Source: Serripes groenlandicus (lineage: Eukaryota; Mollusca; Bivalvia; Cardiida; Cardiidae). From it: a stretch of 64,000 nucleotides of DNA. Positions 21,019 to 33,406 of the stretch are shown piece after piece. Under the pieces are notes generated by a model. That model worked only from the letters and a program-made list of their open reading frames with translations, did not search any database and was not told the DNA's origin. The position numbers were made by a program, and so were the translations under genes. Every line of letters starts with the position of its first letter. Within the stretch, counting starts at the first letter, position 1. The DNA is taken from positions 62,001 through 126,000 of the forward strand of contig JASEVX010000116.1 of NCBI GenBank assembly GCA_031761405.1, given 5' to 3'.

Positions 21019-21410
21019 AAATAGTGCCTTAAAATGTACTATATATATGTTCTTTTAAATATTTTTGCCTAACAAAAAATTGACTTTAAATGTTTGTAAT
21101 ATAAAAGTACTCTAAAAGTCATGATTTTACAGTTTGAGAAATAATTTAAATGTTCCTTTTTCTTAGTTCTTCATGTGCAACAAATTATTGCGGCTTCTCT
21201 TTGATACTTTGCGTCAAACATTCGTCTTGTTATCTACTGAAAAGCTTATCTTTTGAATTCATGCAAAGGGGCGATTTACTTACTGTCGGGAGTGGCCAAA
21301 TTGACTGAAGGTTTTCCAATGATTTAACTATATAATCAAACTAAAACAGATATACAGATCAAATCAATCAGCTGTCAAGGCAATCATGGAGTTGCCCCTG
21401 CCAACTTATA

Positions 21411-22027
21411 CAGGGTCTTTCAAATAGTATGGTCCGGAAACGAGCGTAGTTCTCACGTGACCAACATCCGGGGGACCCGCCATTGTTTACAAATGGCCGA
21501 AAGCTGAAACCCGATCTCTTTTTGTCGTTACTTTCCTACTTGCATGATGTTCATGGGGCTTATATAGCGGCTTTTTCTCTTTGATTTAAGCCTAATTCAC
21601 TTATGTTATGTCTTAGATTTTCATATTTCACCCGTATTTTCGTTTTCTTAGACGGGTAGATCAGTTCAAAATCTCAAAAATTTAAAAACATGGCGTTTTA
21701 TATGCACAATATGTTGATATTCGGAAACAGTTTTTCAATGTGTTTTAAGGGTCAAATGATGGAAAATTGGTAATTGAAATGTAAATTAAGGGTTGTTTTT
21801 CATATGTTATGAATTAGATTTTCGTTTTATTTAGTTTATATAATCATTTCTTAGATATCAATTATTGGTAAAAATGCTCTTCCAAAATACCGGTTAATTC
21901 ACTTAGCGTGATAAATACACAGCGTGATAAACACTTCCAGGTAAAAATCGATAACCGAGACGAGATATCCAGTACGATAAGACGTTTATATAGGGCGTTT
22001 CTAGACCAAACTATTTGAAAGACCCTG
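21411..22027. mobile_element. 617-bp TIR element
   Basis: Left end CAGGGTCTTTCAAATAGT then ATGGTC; right end GACCAAACTATTTGAAAGACCCTG. The match is about 24 bp with one mismatch. Contains two CACGTGA-type and CCGGGGGACCCGCC segments near the left end and a facing SATAAACG region on the right. No transposase; no clear target duplication. Confidence 0.8.
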
Positions 22028-22902
22028 GTTTAAAGAAAAGAATAATTTGAATATTTTTATTAATTTAAAAATAGTTAATTATGATTATTTGCAGACGATC
22101 TATTTTAGTTAAATAATAAGTTAGCAGACGACTTGTGTAAATATCCTTTTTTGGTCTTGTGTATATGTTCTTATTTGGTCTTGGCGCCACGTATCACAGT
22201 TTGAATAGTAATTGACAAGAGAGGAAGCCTCACCAAATTTGATTAACCACCCACCCTACAACGTTTATTATTTTCTCATATGAATTGTTTTTCATTATTT
22301 GTTTTATGTTTGTTGTACATTATTTCATAGTTTATAATTTAGATTAGAAGGTATGAATATTAAGTACATAACTTCATCATGTATCACCTATGCTTTCCTG
22401 TTTAGTCAATGTTATAGATTTGAACTAATTGAGATTTATCAGTAAAGATAAAGAATAATATTGGTTGACAGTCGTTATGTTATGCAGTTTGATTATTACT
22501 TATAACAATTAAGTAGTTTAAAGTTGTCTCGAGGATTTAATGTCATACATCCATTGTTTGTTTGTGAAAGGCTTCTTCATTTGTATTAAGGACACATTAT
22601 AATTATATATTCAAAAATATTTTCATTTGTTATTTTTCCCCTTCTATGTTTAAAGAAAAGAATAATTTTGGAAAAACTTCTTATCTGAAACAGACCTATC
22701 AGTTTCATCATAACAATTTTATTTTTTTTACAAAAGAAACAACAACATTGGTTGAGTTATTATGCCTTGTGTTGAGCTATACTGAACTTTGGGCCTGTTG
22801 TATTAGCTTACCTGACCACAAAATGAGCTAATGTGGTTTCATTACAAATGATATTGACTCACTTGTTTTAATTGAAAAAATTTGTAAAGTTGGAGTTTGT
22901 TA
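22028..22902. other. Unannotated AT-rich spacer
   Basis: No gene seen. GTTTAAAGAAAAGAATAATT occurs at 22028 and again near 22649, a ~20-bp direct repeat bracketing the spacer. Confidence 0.4.
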
Positions 22903-25095
22903 TACCCCCGATAAACGAAGTTTAGAGGGGGTATATTGGAGTCACCCTGTGGTTGGTCGGTCGGTCGGTCGGTCGGTCGGTCGGTTGGTCCGTTGCGATT
23001 TTCCTTGTCCGGAGCATAACTTTAAAACTAATTGTTGGAATTTAATAAAACTTCATAGGATGATAAAACACATTGAGAGAAAGTGCGGTGTACAGGAACC
23101 ATAACTCTATTTTACCTAAATACAGAGTTATTGCCCTTTGTTACTTTTTCTTGTCCGGAGAATTACTTAATAACTAACAGATGGAATCTAATAAAACTAC
23201 ATACAATGGTAGAGCATAATCAGAGGAAGTGCAGTATACAAGAACCATAACTCTAATTTACATAATTACAGAGTTATTGCCCTTTGTTACTTTTTCTTAC
23301 TTGTAGAGTCTTGTCCGGAGCATAACTTTAAAACAAATTGTTGGAATTAAATAAAACTTCATAGGATGATACAACACATTGAGAGGAAGTGCGGTGTACA
23401 GGAACCATAACTCTATTTTATCTAAATACAGAGTTATTGCCCTTTGTTACTTTTTCTTGTCCGGAGAATTACTTTTAAATAACTAACAGATGAAATCTAA
23501 TAAAACTACATACAATGGTAGAGCATAATCAGAGGAAGTGCAGTGTACAAGAACCATAACTCTAATTTACATAATTACAGAGTTATTGCCCTTTGTTTCT
23601 TTTTCTTGTTCGTAGAGTCTTGTCCGGAGCATAACTTTAAAACTTATTGTTGGAATTTAATAAAACATCTTAGGATGATACAACACATTGAGAGGAAGTG
23701 CGGTGTACAAGAACCATAACTCTATTTTACCTAAATACAGAGTTATTGCCCTTTGTTACTTTTTCTTGTCCGGAAAATTACTTAATAACTAACAGATGGA
23801 ATCTAATAAAACTACATACAATGGTAGAGCATAATCAGAGGAAGTGCAGTGTACAAGAACCATAACTCTACTTTACATAATTACAGAGTTATTGCCCTTT
23901 GTTACTTTTTCTTGTTCGTAGAGTCTTGTCCGGAGCATAACTTTAAAACTAATTATTGGAATTTAATAAAACTTCATAGGATGATACAACACATTGAGAG
24001 GAATTGCGGTGTACAGGAACCATAACTCTATTTTATCTAAATACAGAGTTATTGCCCTTTGTTACTTTTTCTTGTCCGGAGAATTACTTAATAACTAACA
24101 GATGGAATCTAATAAAACTACATACAATGTTAGAGCATAATCAGAGGAAGTGCAGTGTACAAAAACCATAACTCTACTTTACATAATTACAGAGTTATTG
24201 CCCTTTGTTACTTTTTCTTGTTCGTAGAGTCTTGTCCGGAGCATAACTTTAAAACTAATTGTTGGAATTTAATAAAACTTCATAGGATGATACAACACAT
24301 TGAGAGGAATTGCGGTGTACAGGAACCATAACTCTATTTTATCTAAATACAGAGTTATTGCCCTTTGTTACTTTTTCTTGTCCGGAGAATTACTTAATAA
24401 CTAACAGATGGAATCTAATAAAACTACATACAATGTTAGAGCATAATCAGAGGAAGTGCAGTGTACAAAAACCATAACTCTACTTTACATAATTACAGAG
24501 TTATTGCCCTTTGTTACTTTTTCTTGTTTGTAGAGTCTTGTCCGGAGCATAACTTTAAAACTAATTCTTGAAATTTATTAAAACTTCATAGGATGATACA
24601 ACACATTAAGAGAAAGTGCGGTGTACAGGAACCATAACTCTATTTTACCTATATACAGAGTTATTGACCTTTGTTACTTTTTCTTGTCCGTAGAATTACT
24701 TAATAACTAACCGGTGGAATCTAATAAAACTGCATACAATGGTAGCATAATGAGAGGAAGTGCAGTGTACAAGAACCATAACTCTTATTTACATAATTAC
24801 ATAGTTATTGCCCTTTGTTACTTTTTCTTGCCCGGAGAATTATTTAATAACTAACAGATGGAATCTAATAAAACTACATACAACGGTAGAGCATAATCAG
24901 AGGAAGTGCAGTGTACAAGAACCATAACTCTAATTTACATAATTACAGAGTTATTGCCCTTTGTTATCCAAAAATGAACAAAACAAGAATAACCCGATCC
25001 ATAACATTGTCCTTTTAAGGTGGGGTTTCTAAATAGTTCACAACCTTTCCTATCAGGGTGGCGTTCGGGGGTATTAATCACATTCAGTGATAGTT
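22903..25095 (+). repeat. Long tandem element with ~305-bp dimeric units
   Basis: Starts TATACCCCCGATAAACG and GAGGGGGTATATTGG, then (GGTC)n at 22954-22984. Roughly six ~305-bp units follow (GAGCATAACTTTAAAACTAA near 23008, 23312, 23628, 23934, 24239, 24545). Each unit comprises two related halves ending CAGAGTTATTGCCCTTTGTT. It closes CGTTCGGGGGTATTAATCAC. Ends in opposite orientation (TATACCCCCG / CGGGGGTATT) suggest a discrete mobile element. Confidence 0.85.
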
Positions 25096-25205
25096 CTAGT
25101 TTTGTTTAGTTTGTTGACAGGGAAGTAATTTTAGCAAGAAACTCCATTTAACCCTCACCACATTATGGGTAATAATTTGGGAAATTTATGAAAATGTAAG
25201 TAATT

Positions 25206-26225
25206 TTAGCTTACCAGTGCACAAAGTGCTCTAGGTGAGCTATTGTGATCACATTTTATCCAATGTCAATAATTGCCTTGTTAACACTCTATAGGCAACA
25301 TTTTACATCCAAAATCAGAACAGACATCTCAATAAAATATTTGCCAAGTTCGAAACTCGGTCATTTGAGTAAAAAAAACATGATGTCAAGGTCGAATTGA
25401 ACAATTTTTTTGTTAACACTCTGGAGGCCTTATTTTTAACTTACACATGTTGAAATGTTGTCAGATAATTGTCTTAAATTTGAATGTAGGTCATGTCCGA
25501 TCATAAACTAGGTCACTAGGCCAAATTGAAGGAAAACATTGTTAACACTAGAGACGCATTGATTGGTCCAGCAGGTTGAAGCTTTGTCAGAATGTTTGTC
25601 CTGATGGCCAAGCTAGGCCAAGTTCGAAACTTGTTCGAGTCATGGGAAGTCAAAAAGATGGTCACAAGGTCAATTTGAAGGAAAATCTTGTTATCATTCT
25701 GGAGGTGTCATTTTCAACTTTAGCATGTTAAAAATTTGGCAAAATATTTGTCTTGATGATTTCTAAGCTACATTCAAATATATATGTAATGTTTGGTGAA
25801 AAACTAGGTCTCGGGCCAAATTGAAGGAAATTCTTGTTAACAATCTGGAAGCCGTATTTGTGTATTGAGCATGTTGAAACTTTGTCAGAGTGTGTGTGAT
25901 GGTAATATATAGGCTAAGTTTGAACATTGCTCTAGTCCATTAAAAAATAAGGTCACTAGGCCAAGATGAAGGAAATTCTTGTTAACACTCTAGAAGCCGT
26001 ATTTTTGTATTGAGCATGTTGAAACTTTGTCAGAGTGTGTGTTTTGGTAATATCTAGGCTAAGTTTGAACATTGCTCTAGTCCAGTAAAAAATAAGGTCA
26101 CTGGACCAAATTGAAGGATAATATTGTTAACACAATAATAGCTTACCTGACCACAAAATGAGTTATTGTGATGTGGTTGGCATAACTCAGGTGAGCAATC
26201 TAATGTGAGTCATGGCCCTCTTGTC
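25206..26225 (+). mobile_element. Tandem-core element, CACTAGGCCAAATTGAAGG core
   Basis: Head TTAGCTTACCAGTGCACAAA, GGTGAGCTATTGTGATC; ~140-150-bp units (GTTGAAACTTTGTCAGA, ACACTCTAGAAGCCGTATTT, GGTCACTAGGCCAAATTGAA); tail GGTGAGCAATCTAATGTGAG, TCATGGCCCTCTTGT. The core differs completely from the ~167-bp core, yet head and tail are the same type. Confidence 0.8.
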
Positions 26226-26350
26226 ATTGAATAGAGTTGATAACATCGTGGCAAAAGGAGAAATAGCTAATTCTGAACAATTTCAACCTTTGCCACTATG
26301 TTTTTAAAAGTCGTCTTCTGTCAGAAAGCATCTATATGTGGGAAAGTTTG
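26226..26350. mobile_element. TTAA MITE, half copy
   Basis: GATAACATCGTGGCAAAAGG to GTCTTCTGTCAGAAAGCATC, ending ATATGTGGGAAAG. Confidence 0.65.
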
Positions 26351-26516
26351 TAGTTAGATCGTCAATCTGAGGAGAGGTAGCCCAGGGTTCAATTCCTGGT
26401 CAGGTCATTACAAAGACTTAAAATGGTAATACAGGCTTCCATCCTTGGAACTCGTGGTTGCAAGGATAGCACTATGACTAGTGTAGTACTGGTAGTTTAT
26501 CACATGAATATTGTTG
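26351..26516 (+). mobile_element. SINE family I fragment
   Basis: Box B GGGTTCAATTCCTGG, then CAGGTCATTACAAAGACTTA, TCCTTGGAACTCGTGG. The box A part (TAGTTAGATCGTCAATC) is decayed. Confidence 0.6.
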
Positions 26517-26525
26517 AAAGTGGCA

Positions 26526-26743
26526 TTAACCCTTTCCCTCATAAGACAATTCTGCAGCAGACGACTTTGAACATATTTTGTCAAAAAATAGAAAATCTCT
26601 AATTGATGGATAACCTACATGTATGACTAAAAGTGGTAAACATTGTGGCAAAAGGAGAAATTGCTCGTTTTGAGCAATTTCTTCTTTTATCACTATGTTT
26701 TCAAAAAGCCGTCTGAAAATGTCTATATGAGGGAAAGGGTTAA
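26526..26743. mobile_element. TTAA MITE, copy 6 (complete)
   Basis: TTAACCCTTTCCCTCATAAG ... TATATGAGGGAAAGGGTTAA, with the inner pair GAAATTGCTC / GAGCAATTTCTTC. Confidence 0.85.
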
Positions 26744-26794
26744 ACACCATTCAAATAAATAAATCAGTAATCTGTAATCAGACATGGAATTTAA

Positions 26795-27900
26795 AGTTCA
26801 CCTGAGCCTCAGACTCAAGCTAGTCTATTCTGATAACTATGTATGTTGTCTGTCGTTTACTTTTAGCTTCAAAGGCCATCTCCTCCTAAACCACAAGAAC
26901 AAGTTCAACCTTACTTCACAGGAATGTTCCTTTGATGGTCCTTTTTCAAAATTATTTAAAGATTTAAATTATATGTGAATTCAAAAAAGAGGAAAACTGT
27001 CTGAATCCTTTCGCTCATATAAATACTTTATGACGAATCTGCAGCAGACAGCTTTTTGAAAACATAGTGACAAAAGAAGAAATTGCTCATAATGAGCAAT
27101 TTCTCCTTTTGCCACAATATTTTCAACTTTTAGTCATAAACTATAAGACAAAATATGTTCAAAGTAGTCTGCTGTAGATTTGCTGTACGTGGGAAAGGGT
27201 TAAAATGACACCTCCTAAACCACAGGACCAATTTCAACCAAAGCTCACGGGAGTCATCCTCTTTGTAATTCTAAGTTGTATTTTCTATCGGTACTTAGAT
27301 TGCTGTGGCATCACAAAGTGGGAACAAATGACAAAATGTTATTCTGCTCCGAATCTGCTTGACTAAATTTCATGATGATTTTACAGAAATACTGTTTCAT
27401 TGATCAAACCTATACAGAAATTGTTCAAGCCGTATTGAATGGTTGACAGATATGATGGCCAGGATGCATCAGAAAAGGGGGAAAATTACAAAAACCTTAA
27501 CAATTATATTCCTATAGTCTTATTTCAAGATAATTAAACAAAAGTGTTCCTTTGGTGACAATCTATATAATTTGTTCAAGCCATATCGGTTTGTTGAAAA
27601 CATAGCTACCAGGAGACATCAGAAATCCGATAAAATAAAAAAAATCAGATAAAATTAAAAACATCAGAAAACAGGTAAAACAAAAATCTTTCAAAATCTT
27701 CTCTGAAATTGCTTGTTGAATGCATGATGATTAGACAGAAATGTTCTAAAAACTACCCTCAACAAATATAAATCGAGCCATTTTGATTGGGTGAAAAACT
27801 TGGCAGCCAAGTGCCATCTGAAAAGGGGTCAAATAAAAAACTTATCTGAATCAGCTAGTCTGATTTCAAGATAATCATGCATTTTTTTGCGTTATGCAAA
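26795..27900 (+). mobile_element. Tandem-core element, interrupted by MITE copy 7
   Basis: Head AGTTCACCTGAGCCTCAGAC; body CTCCTCCTAAACCACAAGAAC before, and CACCTCCTAAACCACAGGACC after, a MITE at 27003-27204. Decayed ~170-bp units continue (GATTGGGTGAAAAACTTGGC). Confidence 0.6.
27003..27204. mobile_element. TTAA MITE, copy 7
   Basis: AATCCTTTCGCTCATATAAA ... GTACGTGGGAAAGGGTTAA with a perfect inner pair AGAAATTGCTCAT / ATGAGCAATTTCTCC. Confidence 0.82.
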
Positions 27901-27919
27901 TAATGCTAAAGCCATATTA

Positions 27920-28020
27920 ACCGTTTCCAGCATACAACAAATTGCAACAGACATCTTGAAAACATCTAGGCAAAAGTAAAGAAAAAAACTCAATAAACTT
28001 AAAAAAAAATTTAAACAGTT
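27920..28020. mobile_element. TTAA MITE, half copy
   Basis: TTAACCGTTTCCAGCATACA, GCAACAGACATCTTGAAAAC; the right half is missing. Confidence 0.6.
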
Positions 28021-28099
28021 AGTGGCGTGACTTATTGATGAGGTTAGCTACCTTTGTCATTTTTGAGTAATGACTTGTTATCCCATCGCAACGAGGTTG

Positions 28100-29215
28100 T
28101 CAAGGGTATATAGGGATCCGCCCATATGAACGTGTCCCAAACGGCATCATCGCCCCAGTGACTTCATTTCTTATCTGATTTTCTTGAATCAACCTAGGTC
28201 AAAGTTTGAGTTTGCATTGACTATTATACTTCTGTGCAAAATGACGTCATCATTCTAGCAACTTTGTTTATTATCCGATTGTGATTAGACTTGATACGTA
28301 TGTTCACCAACAATGCCTCCTGTATGAGTTTGAGTTTCAATGACCTATGTCAAGGTCACAGTGGATATTTAAAGTCAGTAAAAAGCGACTTCATCGCTTT
28401 AGCAACTTTATTTCTTATCTGATTGTTATGAAACTGAATACATATATTCACCAGCATTGCCTATTGTATAAGTTCGCGTTTCACTGACCTAGGTCAAGGT
28501 CACAGTGATTTTTAAACGTCTGCTCAAAGACGACATCATCACTCTAGCGACCTTAATTCTTATCCGATTGTTATGAAACTGAATACTTATGTTCACTAGC
28601 ATCACCTCTTGTATGAGTTTGCGTTTCACTGACCTAGGTCAAAGGTCAAGGTCACAGTGACTATAATACCTCTTTTGCCATACAACATCATCGCCATAAC
28701 ACTCTTGTTTCTTATCTGATTGTTATGAAACTTATTACACATGTTCACGAGCATCTCCTATTTTATGAGTTCGCAACAGCGTCTTTTGTAAATTGTACCA
28801 AATTACTTCATCACTCTTGCAGCTTTATTTCAATTCTGATTGTTATGAAACTTACACACATGTTCACAAGCATCCCCTATTTTATGAGTTCGCATTTCAC
28901 CAACTTACGTCAACAGGCAAGGTCACGGCGTCTATGTAAGTTGTACCAAATGACTTAATCACTCTTGCAACTTTATTTCATTTCTGATTGTTATGAAACT
29001 TATATCATGTTTACAATTAACTCTTCTTGTACAGGTTGCATTTCATCGACCTAGGTCAAAGTTCAAGCTCACAGTGACTATAATACATTTGTATAAGTCT
29101 TAGCCTTTCATTTGTGGACAGAATTCCTTCGTATTTCCTACACAGGTTTAGTGTCTCGAGGGGTTCGTGTTTTTTACCAAGCTATGTCAAAGATCAAAGG
29201 TCAAGGGGGAAATGC
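28100..29215 (+). repeat. Tandem repeat, ~140-bp units with GACCTAGGTCAAGGTCACAGTG
   Basis: About six decayed units: TTCTTATCTGATTGTTATGA, ACACATGTTCACGAGCATC, GTTTCACTGACCTAGGTCAA. Carries AGGTCAAAGGTCAAGGTCA at about 28635, a DR1-like direct repeat. No coding. Confidence 0.75.
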
Positions 29216-30319
29216 CCAAACTTGTATCCATTTTTTGGAATTCAAGATAATTTGGTAGAAATGTTTCATGTGTGACCTTCAAAATTGGGTTCAAGCCATA
29301 TTGATTGGTTGAAATTTATGGAAAATCTATAAATGAAACAAGAGATTATAGAGTACAGTTCAAACATTGTTAAGTATGAGCAAATTCTCATTTTCCAATT
29401 CAAAGGCCAGAAGAGCTTATGCAAAATTATACAGAAGTTAGATATCCATGAGAGCTCAGTTCCTTTTGCAAACCTGCCAGATCCGCCAATGCAAGACTGG
29501 ATTATGGCCCTTGAAATTGTCAAAATTGCTATAATAGAGCTTGTATACACAATAGAGGGTCCATTTACTATCTGATCTTCACCAAACTTAGAAAGTAGTT
29601 AAATATTGACGAGAGAGCTCGGTTCCTTTCGAAAACCAGCCAGATGTGCCCTTGCATGACTGTATTATGGCCCTTGAAATTGTCAAAATTGCTATAATAC
29701 AGTTTGTGAACAGTCTTCAGTTTTGATTGTATCTTCACCAAACTAGATAGTAGTTAAATATTGATGAGAGCTCGGTTCCTTTCGCAAACCAGCCAATCCG
29801 CCAATGCAAGACTGGATTATGGCCCATTAAATTGTCAAAATTGCTATAATACAGCTTGTGAAAACAATAGAGCCTCCATTTACTATCTGACCTTCACCAA
29901 ACTAAGAGAGTAGTTAAATATTGATGAGAGCTTGGTTCCTTTTGAAAACCAGCCAGATCCGTCCATGCATGACTGGATTATGGCCCTTGAAATTGTCAAA
30001 ATTGCCATAATACAGCAGACTACTTTTGAACACAATAGAGCCTCCATTCACTATCTGATGTTGACCAAACATACATGGTAGTTAAATAATGATGACAGCC
30101 TAGTTCCTTTCGAAAACCAGCCAGATCCGCCTATGCATGACTGGATTATGGCCCTTGAAATTGTCAAAATTGCTATAATACAGCTTGTGAACACAATAGA
30201 CCTTTCATTACTTATCTGACCTTCACCAAACTTAGATAGTAGTTATGAGAGATTGGTTCCTTTTGAAAATGACAAAAGAACAATGCCAGTAGAGCATAGG
30301 CCCTCATGGGCCTCTTGTT
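29216..30319 (+). mobile_element. Tandem-core element, AATTGTCAAAATTGC core
   Basis: Five ~140-150-bp units (GGATTATGGCCCTTGAAATTG, TATCTGACCTTCACCAAACT, GCTCGGTTCCTTTCG) and the tail AGGCCCTCATGGGCCTCTTG, hairpin plus CTCTTGTTT. A short ORF pair here is repeat-derived. Confidence 0.8.
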
Positions 30320-30349
30320 TAAAAAACCCTTCATACCCATTTATATGAT

Positions 30350-30850
30350 GATTCACCCTTTCTGACATACAACAAATCTACAACAGACGCCTTTAAAAGC
30401 AACTAGGCAAGGGTGAAGAAAGTCTCTGTAGATGAAACTATAATTATTGAATAGTTGCGAGTAATGTTTGCCGAGCCCCGGTAGCTTAGACGGTAGCGAA
30501 GCGGGCTGTCAATCCAAGGGTTGTGAGTTTGAATCCAAGCTCGGCCGACTTTTTTTCCGACTTTTGACAAAAGTCACTGTGATATGCGTCATTCGTCTTT
30601 CACCAATGGGCTAACAGTCTATGTGGAAAAGCAGCCAGTTGCTTGGAATGTATGTTGTGTTGAGTACTGGTATGAGAAAGCCAGGAAACACATGACTAGG
30701 TGAACTACATGTGGGTAAGTGTTGGAAACAGTGTGAGAAAAGGAGAAATTACTCCCAATGAGAAATTTCTCCTATGGCTATGATGTGTTTATGGAGGGTT
30801 GTCTACTGCAGATTCGTCAACATTTATTTATTTTTTTGAAAGGGTAAAAA
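30350..30850. mobile_element. TTAA MITE split by a SINE
   Basis: Left half CACCCTTTCTGACATACAAC to about 30445; right half from CAGTGTGAGAAAAGGAGAAA (30729) to GAAAGGGTAAA. The gap between them is the SINE at 30472-30715. Confidence 0.7.
30472..30715 (+). mobile_element. tRNA-derived SINE (family II), 3' truncated
   Basis: Box A GTAGCTTAGACGGTAGCG and box B TGTGAGTTTGAATCC. The body CCAATGGGCT, GTGGAAAAGCAGCCAGT, GTACTGGTATGAGAAAGCC equals that of the complete copy at 48948-49222 and stops before its 3' tail. Confidence 0.8.
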
Positions 30851-31600
30851 TCTTAAAATGGAAGTGTCAGGTTTCAATTGTTGTAATATTTTGAGACCCT
30901 TTATAAACATATGAGTTATCATATTGTGTAACTTTTAGGACTTAACTTATTGGTGACATTTATGGCAAAGATTCACCTCTAGAACGGCTGAATTCCTTTC
31001 TTTGCCTGAGAGAAAATCTGCTCAGGCCAACCTCGGATATATATTCCTCTGAGAAAAAATTGAAACATACTGCAAAATTGAAGAATGACTTGAATTGTAG
31101 AAAAAAGGGAAAACACGTCATGAGTCTGAGATTAAATAACTTAAGTTTTTAAAAATAGTGATAAAGCGCGAAAAATTCATTGTACGCAGTCAACTTGCGC
31201 GAATAAAAGCAAAAAGTGACAGGTGCAGATAGTGCCGGAAGAGGCTAAGGAAACCAGCGTGGATTTGTTTATCAAAGCATGTGTTTATATATAATGTAAG
31301 GGAATATTAGTATTTCTTAACTGATTTCTTTTTCAGGAATGAAATTTAAATGGAGAAACGGAAGTTTGTGGGTTCTACAATATGTTTTAATTTGCTATGT
31401 TATTACAATGTTTATAAAATCAGAATTTTTTGTTGATATCTGGAAGCGGTGATGAAACATAACTTGATCTATGTTGATCATTATTATGTCATAGTCAACT
31501 CTTTCTTACAACTGATAAATGGAAAATATGGGCAAAAGCATTTAAAATGTTTAGAATGAAGTGGTGATCGAAGCTTTGTGGAAAAAGGAAGAATGGTTTG
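30851..31600. other. Unannotated spacer
   Basis: No gene recognised. Around 31140-31260 there is a relatively G/C-richer patch with AAGCGCGAAAAATTC and TTGCGCGAATAAAAGC. Confidence 0.35.
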
Positions 31601-31765
31601 TTAACCCTTTCCCACATACAACAAATCAGCAGCAGATGACATATTGGCAAAAGTACTAACAAAGTCTGTGAATTAATAGATTTGAAAAGATTATGGCAAA
31701 AGTAGAAAAAGCTCATTATGAGCAATTTCTGATTTTCTGCGGAAGATGCATCAGAATGGATAGAA
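31601..31765. mobile_element. TTAA MITE, copy 8 (3' truncated)
   Basis: TTAACCCTTTCCCACATACA, GCAGCAGATGAC and GAAAAAGCTCATTATGAGCA. Confidence 0.72.
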
Positions 31766-31867
31766 ATTGCTTGTTGAAAGATGAGATTGATCACGTTGGT
31801 CCAACTCTTAACTGCTATGATACTTGTTTTGAAAAATCTTTGGAAATTGTCATATATCTTAAAAACT

Positions 31868-32072
31868 TAACCATTTCCCACTTGAAGACGTATTTTGATG
31901 CATATGCAGCAGAAAACTTTTGAAAACATTGTGGAAAAAGAAGAAATTGCTCAACATGAGCCACAATGTTAATACAAATCTATTTAATATATAATTTCAT
32001 TTATAGAAATGTTTACCAATATGCTTTAAAAATTGTTTGCTGCAGATTTGTTGTAAGTGAGAAAGCGTTTAG
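31868..32072. mobile_element. TTAA MITE, copy 9
   Basis: TTAACCATTTCCCACTTGAA ... TTGCTGCAGATTTGTTGTAA, GTGAGAAAGCG; its right end leads into the 42-bp repeat. Confidence 0.72.
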
Positions 32073-32236
32073 TATAACTTGATACAGAGTAAGTGTAAGT
32101 GAGAAAGCATTTAGTATAACTTGATACAGAGTAAGTGTAAGTGAGAAAGCGTTTAGTATAACTTGATACAGAGTAAGTGTAAGTGAGAAAGCGTTTAGTA
32201 TAACTTGATACAGAGTAAGTGTAAGTGGGAAAGCGT
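32052..32236 (+). repeat. 42-bp tandem repeat grown from a MITE end
   Basis: TGTAAGTGAGAAAGCG recurs at 32052, 32094, 32136, 32178 and 32220, exactly 42 bp apart. Each unit holds the MITE terminus plus ~26 bp of flank (TTTAGTATAACTTGATACAG). Confidence 0.92.
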
Positions 32237-32979
32237 TGAAAACTGAAAAGTCAACAAAAACTGTTGCTAAAGAGACATGGACTCATCATGCAGACCCCTG
32301 CACTCGAAAACACGTAGACAAGGTACCTTCATGAATGTTTGCATAGCTTTATGTCTACCTCAAATAATGTATTCATGTGTTCACAGTCAGTTAATTATGC
32401 CCTCACAAGGTATGGTATTGCTGAGAGTATATAGTTTTCTATTCATGCATATGTGTCAAATTAAAAGAGAAAACCATACAACTGAGGATAATTTTATTTG
32501 TTTTTTTGTTCCCAATGGTGAGATGATAAGCCCTTTTGACCTGCGGGGTCAGAGTTCACTGGAGGCAATTTTTGAATATATCTCACAAACACAGATACAT
32601 GTACAAGAGAAAACCGTACCATTTTGGACAGTCAAATTTGGCATACTTGTTACTCATTAATTGAATATGACGTGTGACCTATTGATTTTCCAGGTCGAAG
32701 GTCAATATCGCTGAAAGCAATTATCAAAATTTTCTTGTGGGCATGTTTATGAGAAATATACATGAGGATAATTATAATTGATGTTGCGAGGGGATGCCCC
32801 GTTTTGCTATGCTCTTGTTTCACAATACCATATACAAAGTCCTGTCCAGAGATATCAAATATCAATTTGCTATATAGCTTACTATTTTCCCTGATGTAGA
32901 AAATTTAAGTCTTCAATATTCTTTAATTGACATTATCTTTCTATTATTGAATCAAAAGCAAGCATTTTGAATTTGGAAT
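32237..32979. other. Unassigned; tail fragment near 32790-32820
   Basis: A 127-codon ORF (32277-32660) shows no recognisable domain and low-information composition; not called. ATGCTCTTGTTTC at about 32808-32820 resembles element 3' ends. Confidence 0.3.
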
Positions 32980-33165
32980 GCCTTGTATAAATCTTTTTTT
33001 TTCATAATGCAATAAATCTGCAGCAAAAATATCTGGGCAAAAGTATGGAAAATCTCTATAAATGAAAGTACAATTATTGAATTATGAGCCAATTTCTCAT
33101 TTTGCCACAATGTTTTCATAAATGGTCTGTTGTAGAGGCTTCAGAATGTGTCTTGGAAAGGGTTA
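32980..33165. mobile_element. TTAA MITE, copy 10
   Basis: CAATAAATCTGCAGCAAAAA ... TCTTGGAAAGGGTTAA. Confidence 0.7.
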
Positions 33166-33204
33166 AAAAGGATAAGAAATTAGTCATTTGCACTATATAA
33201 CTCT

Positions 33205-33406
33205 TATTCTCACCCTTTCTCATATGTAGACACATTTTGATGCATCTGTAGCAGATGACTTCATTTTCTTTCTCCATTTGCAATAACTTTTTCAACTCTA
33301 TTCAAACATTATTCTTTGAAACTTTGAGTTTAACCACATTTTTGCCTATACAAAATATATCGTGAAGTTGTCTTCTGTTAACATGTTGTGTGTGGGTAAG
33401 GTTTAA
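33205..33406. mobile_element. TTAA MITE, copy 11
   Basis: CACCCTTTCTCATATGTAGA ... TGTTGTGTGTGGGTAAGGTTTAA. A diverged member. Confidence 0.7.

Noticed and set aside
29266..29575. ORFs on both strands
   Set aside because: Inside AATTGTCAAAATTGC tandem units; the same frames recur with stops in neighbouring units.
31693..31923. 76-codon ORF
   Set aside because: Crosses two TTAA MITEs.
32277..32660. 127-codon ORF
   Set aside because: No domain, no splice support, and composition typical of random AT-rich sequence; kept only as a region note.
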